A DNA stretch of 64,000 nucleotides from Zingiber officinale (GCF_018446385.1 NC_056002.1:28258636-28322635), one strand, 5' to 3'; shown: positions 12,550 through 23,742, counted from the first letter of the stretch. Program-made: numbers and translations. The notes: a model not told the origin generated them from the letters alone.

Positions 12550-13018
12550 AACACGATTTAAGTTTAGATGAGAAATGCTCATATTTCCCTCATTTTAGGG
12601 GAATCAAGATCCTCCCCCTAAGATGAATACAACACTAAGGAAGTCAATAATCCTCAAGGTTATCCTCTCCCTTAAAATCAAAACTTCATTCATCTCTAAA
12701 CTTAGTCATCTTCTCCCCCTTTGTCAAACACCGAAAAGGTGCGAATTAGGTAATAAGACTCAAAGGACTCCCCCTTAACCCATACTATCTCTTTCGTAAT
12801 CCACACAGAATCCCCTCTAAGTGTAATATCGGACAGTAAATAAAAGACAATCAAGATATGACATATGAAAAGCATATAAATAAGAATTGAAAAATAAAGA
12901 GAAGCAAGTAATAGAAAAACGAGTAGCATAAACAGCTAATATCCAGGTCAGACATAGTATCTATCAAACAGTATCTGAAACATAGGTAGTCAAAATGACC
13001 AACATAAAATAAAGTGTA
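12550..13018 (-). other. Noncoding 3' region of B between env-like ORF and LTR
   Basis: It is pyrimidine-rich on the plus strand, with CTCCCCCTTTGTC near 12713. I see no gene. Confidence 0.6.
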
Positions 13019-14462
13019 TCAATCAACCTCCTCAATATGAGGAGTATCATCATCATCTGCTGGAGGAGTGAATCCCTGAGGCGGTATGCTCGAGGGTGGA
13101 TAGCCCGAGTAATACTGTGGAGGTGGGTAGCTGGCCATCCATCCCAGAAGCACCTGCTGCGTCGCTAACTGCTGACTGTGTAGATCATCGTAACGCTGGT
13201 CAATCCGAACGCGCAACCCATGGAGCTCAGCAGCCAGTAGCTCATCGTGCTGATCAATGCGGCTCTCCAGCTCAGCAATCTGCCAGCGCAGATCAAGATC
13301 TGCCTCTCCATACTCAGCAGCAGCAGGAGGAGGAGCAGCAACGGGAGCAGCATCAACCTGTCGCGGAGGTGCCCGTGGTAACTCACCCGGTGCTCTCCCG
13401 TCCTTCCAACGAACCGCCCCATTCTGTCCTATGATGCCAGACTTGGAAAATTCACGTTTTCCAAGTCTGCAGTCCTGCCTCACCATCTTGACTATCCTCC
13501 CCTTGGAGACATCAATCTGTAGGGTCTCGAGCCAATCCGTAATTATATGCCCATAAGGCATATAAACTGTGAAGCTGTTAGGCTCACTATAGGAGATGAT
13601 AGAAGAGTAAATGCTCGACATGATGTCAAAATTGAGATGCCGACGCAATCCATAAAGCATCAGGCAGTGATATGGTCGGATCTCTGACAAGGGTTTAGAT
13701 GTGATTGGCAGAAGACAATTCGTGACAATCTTAAAGAGAATGTAATCTGGGGCAGCTAGTCTTAGGGCTGCAAAGGTAGGAAAATCAACATCTAACTCAT
13801 CTAGTCCACCCGGTCTAGGATGTCCGAAGAAATACTCATAAATGGAGTCAGATGAGACATCAAAGGGAGAAGGTAAGGGGTCTGGTAAATTAGGATATAT
13901 AGAAAAGACATTTCCTGAACACCTCCGGCAAGCTAGATAATCAAAGAAAGCCGAGAAAGAGAAATCAATAGTTTTCTTAGCAACCTTAGTTTTATAATTA
14001 ATATCATTAGTTTGATGAAGATTATTATAAAACTCAGATACTAAGTCGTAATTGATGTCCCGTTCTAAGTAGACTAGAGAATCAAGTTTGTAATAGGCAA
14101 TTATTTCTGACACAGATGGACAGAATTCATCCATGAATTTTCGATCCACAGACCTACAAGGAAGCAGTTTAAAGGTTCTTTGTTTAAAGGCTTGCTCAAA
14201 GTGATGGTTTGGAAATCTTCCAGAAACAGATGGTTGAGGTCGGGAGGGAGCCTTAGATTTAGACTTCTCAGACGACTTAGAGGTTCCTTTACCCACTTGT
14301 TTCTTTCTAAGGTTTAACAATGTGACACAATGGGGCAAATATGTGAGCACCGGAGCCACCAACAACCGATAACCAAAACAAAATACACAGATACGGTGAG
14401 AAATGAAACTGAAATGCCAAGGTGAGTAGCGCTAGGGGAGTATAGAGTTACCTTGGTGCCAT
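13019..14462 (-). CDS. Env-like / plant transposon ORF of element B, probably spliced
   Basis: The open frame 14365-13019 resembles the extra ORF found after pol in SIRE-type copia elements and in proteins annotated as putative plant transposon protein. It has a basic serine-rich N-terminus (KSSEKSKSKAPSRPQPS), a globular middle with YGLRRHLNFD and IYEYFFGHPRPGG, a coiled coil (about residues 350-400) and a proline-rich acidic tail. A better start is an ATG at 14462-14460: 11 coding bases end at 14452 before a GT donor, and a TTAG acceptor at 14310-14307 rejoins the frame at 14306, giving an N-terminus MAPRKKQVGKG. The 145-nt intron is inferred. I see no clear signal peptide or membrane span in the main frame. 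Function is unknown. Confidence 0.72.
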
Positions 14463-14588
14463 TGATGTGCCTTTCAGCTAGGACTTTGGCTAGGGCTTCG
14501 GCGTGCAAAGAGAGGAAAAGAGTTGAGGTGTAGGAGGGTGTCGGCTAGGGCTTCAGCGTGAAATGAGAAGAGAAGGGATCGGGAAGAA
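14463..14588 (-). promoter_or_regulatory. Probable 5' leader of env-like mRNA
   Basis: Between the internal palindrome array and the proposed ATG, the minus strand has a pyrimidine-rich leader with two copies of GCCCTAGCC. It could be the untranslated start of a separate env-like transcript. There is no direct evidence for a transcription start. Confidence 0.35.
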
Positions 14589-14629
14589 TTAAGAGAGATG
14601 GGTGTCCAGGTGTTGAAATGATCGGACGG

Positions 14630-14800
14630 CTGTCCGATCAGGAGATATCAGGAATCTCCTGATCGGTCCCTGGACCAATCCGGGAACCGCCTGATCGGTC
14701 TGTAGACCGATCAGAAGATGATCAGTAGCCAGACTAACCTGATCGGTCCCTGGACCGATCAGGGAACCTCTTGATCGGTCTGTAGACCGATCAGTGTCTG
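14630..14800. repeat. Internal GATCGGTC…GACCGATC array of element B
   Basis: Four or five units of the motif seen in the LTR of B (CTGATCGGTCCCTGGACC, then GATCAGG and variants) lie between pol and the env-like ORF. In the minus direction they sit just upstream of the proposed env-like leader. Confidence 0.88.
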
Positions 14801-14804
14801 ACAC

Positions 14805-15485
14805 TGGAGTCTCTCCAGTAATTTCAGTAACTGAAATTCGTAGAAGTGTTCGATAATTCAGAACTCAAGAAGTCCAGAAACTTCCAAATTCAGTACCTAG
14901 AATTCGAAGAATCTACAAGCATAACTATTTCCTAAAGATGAACTCTTATGGTCTGAAATTGTCTATAGCCCGAAAGTTTCAGACATTTAAAAGAACACAG
15001 ACAACTCAAGGCTTCAAACACTGAAATTTCTGACCTTGTTATGTCCAATTTCAAGTTTGTCAAAATATATCCAAATTGCTATCATTATTTCAACGACTTG
15101 TCCTAGTTTCAATCAAAAACATGAAAGGTATCGATCAAAGATATCAATCAACATATTAACCAAAGTTAGATAAATTCTAGGTAAAGGTCCAACCAAGTTT
15201 CCTTGGTTGGAATATATGAGTAAGATCTAGGAACCAAATACACATGAATTATGTAATGGTCTTCCCCATACTCAATTCATGTCTCTTCAACATAATTATT
15301 CAAGAGATGCATGATACATTTTGAATAATTTGGCTGATCCTAGCATCTCACCCCATTTCTAGCAAACAAAAATAATTTGTTAAACCTTATAGTTTGTGTG
15401 AGATGTCTCCAAGTTGCCCAAGTTAATTTCCCAATTCCTCTTGTCGTTTTAATGTCCTTATTGATCATGATTAAGTCCTAATGGC
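14805..15485 (-). other. Noncoding spacer between pol and env-like ORF of B
   Basis: AT-rich with short repeated words (GAAATT, TTCAGA). No gene seen. Confidence 0.6.
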
Positions 15486-18400
15486 CTATTGAGCCAAACA
15501 CATTCCTAATTCTCTCCTTAAATGACTAAATTCATTTTCCGGAAGAGGTTTGGTAAAAATATCAGCTAGGTTTGATTTTGACTCAACATATGTGAGCACA
15601 ATGTCTCCCCTAGCTACGTGATTTCTAATGAAGTGATGATGCACTTCAATGTGTTTGGTCCTTGAATGATGGACTGGATATTTCGTTAGGTTTATTTTGC
15701 TGATGTTGTCACACAGCACTTACACTCCCTTATACGAAAGCCCATAATCTTCTAGGGTGTAGATCATCCACAACAATTGTGATACACTCTCTCCCATGGC
15801 AATGTATTTAGCCTCAGTCGTGGAGAGGGCAACGCAATGTTGCTTCCGACTTGACCAACTAACCAATGATGAACCTAAAAATTGGCAACCCCCACTAGTG
15901 CTTTTCCGATCCAATTTGCACCTAGCATAATCGGAGTCGGTATAACCTATCAAGTCAAAAGACTCCGTACGAGGATACCATAGACCTACTCTAATTGTGC
16001 CCTTAAGGTATCTCAGGATTCTCTTAACTGCAATTAAATGAGATTCCTTGGCACAGACTTGATATCTAGCGCACATGCCCACAGCAAAAAGTATGTCCGG
16101 TCGACTAGCTGTGAGATATAGAAGACTACCGATCATGCTTCTATATTGCGTTAGATCAACTGGTTTTCCATTCTCATCATTGTCAAGGCGAGTGTTTATC
16201 GCCATTGGAGTGGATACTTCCTTAGAGTCACTCATTTTGAATTTCTTGAGCATCTCTTGAGTGTATTTCGTCTGATGGACATAGATGCCATCTCGAGTTT
16301 GTTTGATTTCAAGTCCAAGGAAGAATGTCAATTCTCCCACCAGACTCATCTCAAACTCACTTTCCATGTGAGTGATAAATTCATTCAAATAGCCCTTGTT
16401 ATTTGAGCCACAAATTATGTCATCGACATACACCTGGGCTACAAATATGTTTTCACCATCTCTACGCAGAAATAGGGTTGGATCTATTTGACCTCTTACA
16501 AAACCCTTTTCTAGTTAGTAAGTTGACAACCTTTCGTACCAAGCTCGAGGTGCTTGTTTAAGCCCATAAAGAGCTTTCTTGAGCTTGTACACGTGGTTTG
16601 GAGCTTCAGTATTCACAAACCCCGGTGGTTGTTCAACATAGACCTCTTCTTTAATGAAACCGTTTAAGAAGACCGATTTAACGTCCATTTGATAGAGCTT
16701 GAAGCCTCTATGTGCAGCAAAAGCTAGCATCAAACGAATGGACTCTAATCGGGCCACGGGAGCATAAGTCTCATCATAATCGAGACCTTCGACTTGACTA
16801 TAGCCCTTGGCTACAAGTCTTGCCTTGTTTCTTATGACTTCTCCCTTTTGGTTTAACTTATTTTTGAAGACCCATTTGGTTCCAATAATGGTGGTCTTCT
16901 TAGGTCTAGGAACTAAGTCCCACACTTGGCTCCTTTCAAATTGACCTAACTCATCTTGCATAGCTATGACCCAATCAGGATCGTGCAATGCCTCATCAAC
17001 TAATTTTGGTTCGATTTCTGAGATCAAGGCGACCTCATTAGACTCATTTCTAAAGAATGATCTAGTCCTAAACCCTTGTTGGATGTCTCCAACAATCTGG
17101 TCTTGGGGATGACTAGAGGCTATCCTGGATTACCTTGGCGTCGGCGGTGCCTCATGAGTGGTCTCACTAGGCACAGGCAAAGACTCAGTATCAGGCAAAG
17201 GATCAGCCTGAGCCCTTTGTTGCCTTTGCTCATCGTCATCGGAGTCAACTTCGACTCTTTCTATGTTTTGATCATTCAAACTTAGCCTTCTAAGTTCAAA
17301 TTGAATTTCTCCTACATCCCTCGATTGATCATTTGATTTGGGGATTTCTTCAAATGCTACATCCGAGGACTCTTCAATCAATTTAGTCCTATTGTTGTAG
17401 ACTCGATAGGCTTTGCTGATGAGAGAGTACCCGACCAGTATTCCTTCATCAGCCTTAGCCGTGAACTTTCCAAGATGATCCTTGGTGTTCAAGATAAACA
17501 CCTTACAACCAAACACCCTAAGATGTTTAATTGTAGGGGGTTTTCCAAACCAAAGTTCATGGGGAGTCTTTCCTAAAAACCTATGTATCAAGACTTGGTT
17601 TTGCACATAGCAAGCTGTATTTACAGCTTCAGCCCATAAGTAGCTCGGTAGTGAGTACTCATTGAGCATGCTTCGTGCAGCTTCTTGCAAGACTCGATTC
17701 TTTCTCTCCACAACCCCATTTTGCTGTGGGGTCCTTGAAGTAGAGAACTCATGCCTATATCCTTTTTCTTGACAAAATTCTAAAAATCTATGATTTTGAA
17801 ATTCTCCACCATGATCACTTCTAATTGTTTTAATTGTTGTTGATTTTTCATTTTCAGTTCTTCTATAAAAGGAAATAAAAATATCTATGGTTTGATCCTT
17901 ATTTTTCAAAAAGAAAGTCCATGTATATCTAGTAAAGTCATCAATGATCACTAAGCAATATCTACTTCCATTTAATGAAATGACATTACTACAATCAAAT
18001 AAGTCCATATGCAATAAATCTAAAGCAGTAGAGGTACTTACAACGCTTTTACCTTTATGAGACGCTTTTGTTTGCTTACCCTTTTGACATGCATCACATA
18101 ATTTTGTCTTTTGGTACTTGATGTTTGGTAGGCCTCGCACTAATCCTTTGTTGGCTAGCTTTCGAATATTCTTCATGTTCACATGGGCCAACCTCCTATG
18201 ACAAAGCCATGATTCTTCTTCTTTTGACATGAAACACTTAGCAGAGGCATTAGTAGCACTTTTAAAAGATACTTGATAAATGTTATCTATCCTTGTGCCT
18301 ACTAGTACCATGTCAAGTGTGTCAATGTGTTTGACCAGACATTGATTTGAATGAAACTCAATTGTGTAACCCGTATCACACAATTGGCTGACACTTAGGA

Positions 18401-18626
18401 GATTAAAGGTCATCTCCTTGATTAGAAGGACATTTTTGATTTGGAGACATTCGGATATATGAATATCTCCAACTTCTATAACCTTAAGGCTACCATTATT
18501 ACCAAAAGACACATTACCTCTATTTTTGTTTTGAAGGGTAGTGAAGAGTGACTTGTCCCCGGTCATGTGCTTGGAGCATCCACTATCAACAAACCAAGTT
18601 GATAGATGCTCCCCCTTGACCAATGC
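15486..18626 (-). pseudogene. Pol of element B: protease, integrase, RT, RNase H
   Basis: All domains lie in one frame on the minus strand. The protease has WFVDSGCSKHMTGD near 18590. The integrase zinc-binding H…H…C…C region is near 18150-18200. The integrase core has MDLFD, SDHGGEF and GVVERKNRVLQE (about 18010-17680). Reverse transcriptase has [11 protein letters not shown] (near 16680) and an intact YVDD (near 16425). RNase H has YTDSDYARC and TTEAKY, ending with the C-terminal IFTKPLPE segment. In-frame TAA stops at 17130, 16515 and 15720 split it. No frameshift is apparent. It would cut the polyprotein, copy RNA to DNA and integrate it. Confidence 0.93.
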
Positions 18627-20234
18627 CTACAAGACACGAAAAATAGACGTTTTAGGTACCCAAATCTTGGGACCTAATGCATCTACAATGAAAGACCTAG
18701 GAACCCATGCCTTGGTCACAACCTTCCTAGTCTCATGAACCCTAGAAGCATGTGATCTATGAAATTGGGTTCTAGACACTAGTGAAATGAAACTAGACTC
18801 CTTAGGTTGATATCCTAACCCAGCCTTGTTGTAGACCGCCCTTTGGGCATTTAGAATTATATCTAAGGTCTTAGAGCTAGTTGAGAATTTTTCAAGCATT
18901 TTCTTGAGTTTCTCAACTTCACCCTTTAAGGCTTTGTTTTCATCCTCAAGGACCTCTAGATGCAGGTCATCAACCTCATCTTCCCTAAGGGCCCTAAAGT
19001 GCTCTACTTCATCTTTTAATGATTTAATTTGAGTTTTTGATTTCTTAAGCAAAGTAGATAAATGTGCAATGATTTTATAACATTTCTCTAAATGAGGAGA
19101 TGTTACCTCTTCATCATCCGAAGATGATGAAGTCGCGGTTGAGGTGTCACTTGTGTCACCATCACTTCCGGAATCCGGTTCCTCCCTTGCCATGAACGCT
19201 AATTGACGTGTGCTTTTCTCCTTCTTCTCTTCCTCCGATGAGCTTGAGGAGGATTCATCCCAAGTAGCCTTGAGAGCTTTCTTCTTCTTGGCCCTTTCCT
19301 CCTTCTTCTTGAGTTTTGGACACTCGCTCCGATAGTGTCCTTTCTTGCTACACTCATAACAAGTAACATTAGTTTTATCAACATTTTGATCGATAGGTTT
19401 ACCTTTCCCTTTGTATCTCCGGCTTCTCCTCATGATTCTCCTTACAAAGTTGGCCATCTCGCTTGATGATGAACCACCTTCATCATCAGACTCGGAGGAG
19501 GATGAGGATGAAGGAATCTCTTTTTCCTTCATCTTTTCCTTCTTCCTTCTTCCATCCTTGCTCTTTTCTCCTGCAACTAAGGCAATACCTTTCTCTTTTT
19601 GACCCTTGTTAGCAAGTTCATGAAGTTCCATTTCACAAAAGAATTCATCTAATTTAACAATTGAAAGGTCCTTGGAGACCTTGTAGGCATCTACCATCGA
19701 TGACCACAAGGCATTCCTCGGAAAGGCTTTGAGAGCATACCTTACAAGATCGCGATTCTCTACGTGTTCATCTATGGAATGAAGACCATTGATGATTTCT
19801 TTGAACCTTCCGTGTAGTTCACTTACCGTCTCGTTCTCCTTCATGGTGAGGTTTTGAAGTTGGTTTAGGAACAAGTCTATCTTGGCGATCCGAGAGTCTC
19901 GGGTTCCTTCTTGGAGCTCGATGAGCTTGTTCCACAAATCTTTTGCGCTCGTGAATGGACCTACCTTGACGAGTTGATCCTTGGATATCCCACATTGTAG
20001 AGTGACCACCGCCTTGGCATCGGCTTGTCCTTTGCGAGTTTGCTCGGTGGACCACCTTGATGAGTCAAGTTCCTTACCTTCTTCGTCCTTCGGAGGTGTA
20101 AACCCTTCCTTGATAGAGAACCACATGGAGATGTCGGTCTTGAGATAATATTCCATGCGGCTCTTCCAATATTGAAAGTCCGCTCCGTCAAAGTAGGGTG
20201 GGCGATTGGTGCTAAACCCTTCCTTCATAGCCAT
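18627..20234 (-). CDS. Gag of element B
   Basis: The frame opens at 20276, but the methionine at 20234 (MAMKEGFSTNRPPYF) fits related gags better. Residues about 10-240 are the UBN2/retrotransposon gag domain (YFDGADFQYWKSRME; SELHGRFKEIINGL). Serine/acidic tracts follow, then an intact CCHC knuckle CYECSKKGHYRSEC (about residues 292-305) and a coiled coil (about 390-460). It ends at a TAG directly in frame with the protease, so gag-pol may need readthrough or, more simply, a CAG became TAG. It forms the particle shell and packages RNA. Confidence 0.9.
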   Translation of the reverse strand: MAMKEGFSTNRPPYFDGADFQYWKSRMEYYLKTDISMWFSIKEGFTPPKDEEGKELDSSRWSTEQTRKGQADAKAVVTLQCGISKDQLVKVGPFTSAKDLWNKLIELQEGTRDSRIAKIDLFLNQLQNLTMKENETVSELHGRFKEIINGLHSIDEHVENRDLVRYALKAFPRNALWSSMVDAYKVSKDLSIVKLDEFFCEMELHELANKGQKEKGIALVAGEKSKDGRRKKEKMKEKEIPSSSSSSESDDEGGSSSSEMANFVRRIMRRSRRYKGKGKPIDQNVDKTNVTCYECSKKGHYRSECPKLKKKEERAKKKKALKATWDESSSSSSEEEKKEKSTRQLAFMAREEPDSGSDGDTSDTSTATSSSSDDEEVTSPHLEKCYKIIAHLSTLLKKSKTQIKSLKDEVEHFRALREDEVDDLHLEVLEDENKALKGEVEKLKKMLEKFSTSSKTLDIILNAQRAVYNKAGLGYQPKESSFISLVSRTQFHRSHASRVHETRKVVTKAWVPRSFIVDALGPKIWVPKTSIFRVL

Positions 20235-20276
20235 CTTCTTGCTCTTTAGGGTGTTAATCCGGATGAAGAGCACCAA

Positions 20277-20288
20277 GCTCTGATACCA
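20277..20288 (-). promoter_or_regulatory. Primer-binding site of element B
   Basis: GCTCTGATACCA on the plus strand is the complement of TGGTATCAGAGC, two bases from the LTR end at 20291. Confidence 0.92.
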
Positions 20289-21159
20289 CTTGTTAGGACC
20301 TTCGGATGGCTAGAGATGGGGGGGGGGTGTGAATAGCCTCCTCTAAAACTTAAACAATCTTCTCACAAAAGTCTGTTAGCACAGCGGAAATATGCAAAAG
20401 AAAAACTAATACAAGGAAATGAAACAACCCACAACTAACACAAGTATGTACGAGGTTCGGGGATAACTTGCCCCTACTCCTCGGCGTGTCCGTAAGGTGG
20501 ACGATCCCTTGATCTTTCGGTAGATCACACCCTGGATAGATTCTGGCTAAGAATTTCTCCTTCTCGGTGGAGTAACCTCTCCACAAAGTCTCAGAAAATC
20601 TGTAAATGAAGCACAAGACTTACAGGGATTAGTGGCTAAAGGGAATGAAAAATAAGCTTACAGCCACGATGAAAGTAGAGCGCAAACTAGAAGAAGTTCC
20701 TTAGCCAAGAGCTCAAAAACACACAGCCCTCTTGCTTGATCGACCGAGCGTTCTTCTTTTACTTTTTTTTTTGGTTGTATCTCGAACATCTCATACTCCT
20801 TCTTATGCCTCTGCCTTTTCCATTGCGTTTGCCTGTATCGAAGCACTGCAACCTGCACCGAATCGCTGCTGCCAACTCAGGCGTCGCCAATCACTTTTCC
20901 TCCTTATCTGGTTCTCTGAACTCACACTAATACCATTCATGGTCTTCACTGGTGTCTCTGAGCTCGAACCAATAGCCAGGAGTCAAGCTGATTGCAACCA
21001 GAACACAGCCAGATCGCCAGTAACCGTTGATGCTCCAATTGCACCATTTGCAGCCAAACACAGTAGAAAAACCACTTTGTCTTATTCCTCTGATAGACCT
21101 TAATTTGAACTTAAGCACTGGCATGATACCTGCAACCTGCAACGTAAAAAGCTCACACG

Positions 21160-21720
21160 GATGGTTCGTCGGGCGAATCGAAGTTGCGAGAAGCAGAGCG
21201 GTGTTGTGGATCGGTCGTGACGATCCATAGCCCTGGACCGATCGGGACATACCGATCGGTCTCGAGGCTTTCGATCGATGCGTGGACCGATCGGCCTATA
21301 TGGATCGGTCCACGCCGATCCCCTATTGTCCTCTGAATCCCATCGCTTCCGATCGGTCTCCTACGGATCTGATGACTTCGTTGCTTATTCTTGATCGGTC
21401 ACCGGACCGTTCGGATAACCTGACTCTTGTTTGGTTCGATCGATCACCGGACCGATCGAGATAACCACAAGATATCCTGGATCGGTGCATTGACCGATCG
21501 GATATCTATATATCCTGGATCGGTCAGCACCGATCCAATGCCTATGTAAGGTAGGTTTGGCGCTTCCCCCTAAACCCTAAAGCCTTTCTAGTCTAGAAGG
21601 CGAGCTACGAGCCCTCTCGGCCTAGTCCGGAGAACGAGCTCAGAGCCCTCTCGGCCGTCGGTCGAGCGAGCTCACCGGGCCCTCTCGGCCTGGTCAGGAG
21701 GCGAGCTGAGGCCCTCTCCG
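21160..21720. other. Sharply bounded divergent patch in 5' LTR of B
   Basis: Compared with 11690-12240, many CAG and CTG triplets read CG here (CTGATCGG becomes CGATCGG, CCAGACC becomes CCGGACC). Flanks outside the patch are almost identical. It includes the palindrome array (about 21205-21540) and the first tandem units. Confidence 0.75.
21205..21540. repeat. Palindrome array in 5' LTR of B (degraded copy)
   Basis: It holds the same GATCGGTC/GACCGATC units as 11735-12105, in the same order, with several arms altered. Confidence 0.85.
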
Positions 21721-21885
21721 ACTTCGTCCGGTCCAAAGAACGAGCTACCGAGCCCTCTCCGACTTCGTCCGGTCCAAAGAACGAGCTACCGAGCCCTCTC
21801 TGACCTAGTCCGGAGAACGAGCTACCGAGCCCTCTCCGACTTCGTCCGGTTCAGAGAACGAGCTACCGAGCCCTCTCTGACTTCG
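21590..21885. repeat. 36-45 bp tandem repeat in 5' LTR of B
   Basis: Copies of GAACGAGCTACCGAGCCCTC as at 12150-12390. The first copies lie inside the altered patch and the last ones are clean. Confidence 0.85.
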
Positions 21886-22026
21886 CGTGCCAAGTTTCCA
21901 TACTTGGACTTTTCCCTTCCACCTGATCAACATTGATCAGTAATCAATCAGAGTTTAATTAATATCTGATACAAACTTAAATCAGTGTCAACATCAAAAC
22001 AACAGTCAGGTCAGACCGTATCAACA

Positions 22027-22656
22027 CATAGGATATCTACTCTTGTAGTGTCCCTTTTCATTGCACCCGAAGCACACAATGTGATCTTTTGACTTTGCTT
22101 CGGTGGAGGTACTCACGAGGTTGACTTCCAAGACTTCTTCTTCACTTGTCTTGGATTCTTCCTCAACCTTTGAGGATGTCTCCTCATCCACACTAGTGGA
22201 TGGCATTTCTTCATCCTTCTCCTCCTTTTCCTCGGAAGTTGAGTGCTCGTCACCTTCTGGTTGCTCCTCCTCTACTTGAGCTTCTTTATTCGTTTCTTTG
22301 GATTTTTCTTCTTCTTGTGTAGGCATGAGTTCTTTACCTAGAACTTTCTTTACTTTGCTCCACAAATCATGGGCATTCTTGTATTCACCTACATCACTCA
22401 ATACATTAGAAGGCAAAATATCTACCAAAATTGATATTACCTTATCGTTTGCCTTTGACCGTGTTGTTTGCTCTTCCGTCTAATGTCGTGGTCGGAGCTT
22501 CTTTCCTTTCTTGTCTCTTGGGACTTCAAATGGTTCCTTGATGACCATCATTGTGTCCCAATCCGTCTCGAGAAAGTTCTTCATCTTCACCATCCAAAAG
22601 GTGATGTCCCATAAGCTTCCTCCTTCGAACTTTGGCGGTTCTATCAAGCCGGTCAT
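22027..22656 (-). pseudogene. Gag, N-terminal part (element A)
   Basis: The start ATG at 22656-22654 opens a copia gag frame (MTGLIEPPKFEGG). A TAG at 22482-22480 sits where tryptophan is usual. The acidic linker is rich in glutamate. A CCHC knuckle follows (CFGCNEKGHYKSRY, about 22032-22075) whose last cysteine is replaced by tyrosine. The frame runs into the B insertion at 22027 and resumes at 10813. Together with 9821-10813 it is one broken gag gene. Confidence 0.82.
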
Positions 22657-22698
22657 CTTGTGCTTCCTTGGCGGTTAGTCCAACGGAGAGCGCTCTCG

Positions 22699-22710
22699 CT
22701 CTGATACCAC
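22699..22710 (-). promoter_or_regulatory. Primer-binding site of element A
   Basis: GCTCTGATACCA, one base from the LTR start at 22712, is the complement of TGGTATCAGAGC. Confidence 0.85.
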
Positions 22711-22711
22711 T

Positions 22712-23742
22712 TGTAGGAGGATCTTGCGGCCGACTTGAAGGGGGGTTGGATAGACGGCACCCCCAAATACTCGCTTCTTATGTATTCATTAGTGCGCAAG
22801 CGGAAATACAAATACTAATTATGAATACAAAAGCTAATGACAAAGAAAAGAACAAGCAAACCAATGCACGTCGATGTAACGTGGTTTGGAGATGATGCTC
22901 TTACTCCACGGCTGCCCGTAAGGTGGACGATCCCTCAATCCGTTGGTGGATTAATCCCCGGAAAACTCCGGCTACTCAAGCAACTCCTTGTGGGTGGAGA
23001 AACCTCACCACAACACCAACCAAGAACACTTGGACACAAGAGACCTTGAGCACTTTGGTGACTACTAATTAGGTTTTAACCAAGTCTAATTTCGTCAACC
23101 TGTGCTAGTCATCCCAAGCTCCTTCTTGTAGAGCTTGAGGAAATCAGCCTTGCTGATTGGCCCGTTACCAGTCGACTGGTCCTTGCACCAGTTGACTGGT
23201 GCCAACCCAACGGCTCTCTCAACGGCTATCTACCAGTCGACTGGTCACAGGACCAGTCGACTGATCCCAGCCATTTCGGGCACAGAGAGCTTCTGTGCTC
23301 ACCACCAGTCGACTGATCCCAGTACTAGTCGACTGGTACAACCTTATACCTAGGGTTCCCATCCCGAGTACATTTCTCTCAGCACTCGGACCCTCACGAC
23401 TCACTTGACTCTTCTTTGCAGCTTTGACCTCTTGCCTTCAAGCTTACTTCATTTGGCTCTCGTCCCTCGGATGCATCCAAGCCCACGTCTTGTCCCCAAT
23501 GCCATCCTTCGCGTATGCCTTGAAGTTGCTTCCCTCCGCCCTTGTCCTCGCTGCCTTGTCCACGGTCCCTCGGATGCTCCATCCTTCATAGGACCCGAAG
23601 CCGTCAACCTGAGTCACATGTGTCACCTGCAGTCCTGCACAACTCAAGTACACATATCAAATAACGAGGGTAAACCTAACTTAAACCCTTTGCCCAAACA
23701 CCAAAACACATGGTCCCGCAGACCATTGGGATTGCTCCAACA
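22712..23742 (-). repeat. 5' LTR of element A (1031 bp)
   Basis: It starts TGTAGGAGGATC on the plus strand (normal TGTTGG in the other copy) and ends CCAACA before CTTTC. It carries the CAGTCGACTG array and short CTC-rich stretches. Confidence 0.85.
23165..23342. repeat. ACCAGTCGACTGGT palindrome array in LTR of A
   Basis: Six units of ACCAGTCGACTGGT or close variants are spread over about 180 bp, often as pairs separated by 5-8 bases (for example GGTCACAGGACCAGTCGACT). Confidence 0.88.

Larger units (their letters stand above)
10819..22026 (-). mobile_element. SIRE/Maximus-like copia retrotransposon B with env-like ORF
   Basis: Two LTRs (10819-12525 and 20291-22026) bracket gag, pol and an extra ORF, all on the minus strand. 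CATAG occurs directly before 10819 and directly after 22026, a perfect 5-bp target-site duplication. The insertion target is the gag gene of element A. Gag and pol keep a single reading frame without frameshifts but have four in-frame stops, so the copy is young in structure yet inactive as read. The env-like ORF downstream of pol and the long LTRs point to the SIRE/Maximus lineage; B could be the kind of element that mobilises gag-only A, C and F. Confidence 0.95.
20291..22026 (-). repeat. 5' LTR of element B (1736 bp)
   Basis: It pairs with 10819-12525 and ends in TATCAACA followed by the CATAG duplication. The match is near-perfect up to about 21160 and again from about 21720. Between them the copy is full of small losses (see the patch entry). 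Confidence 0.95.
9054..23742 (-). mobile_element. Gag-only LTR retrotransposon A, host of nested element B
   Basis: The left end TGTTGGAGG at 9054 is preceded by CTTTC and the right end CCAACA at 23742 is followed by CTTTC, a 5-bp target-site duplication. Orientation is minus: primer-binding site at 22699-22710, gag next, then 3' noncoding sequence. Only gag is found and no polymerase, so it would have needed enzymes from another element. Element B (10819-22026) interrupts gag. The left LTR is reduced to about 70 bp, apparently by a deletion. Confidence 0.88.

Noticed and set aside
13096..13556. Plus-strand frames rich in Gln/Ala
   Set aside because: Shadows of the env-like ORF on the minus strand.
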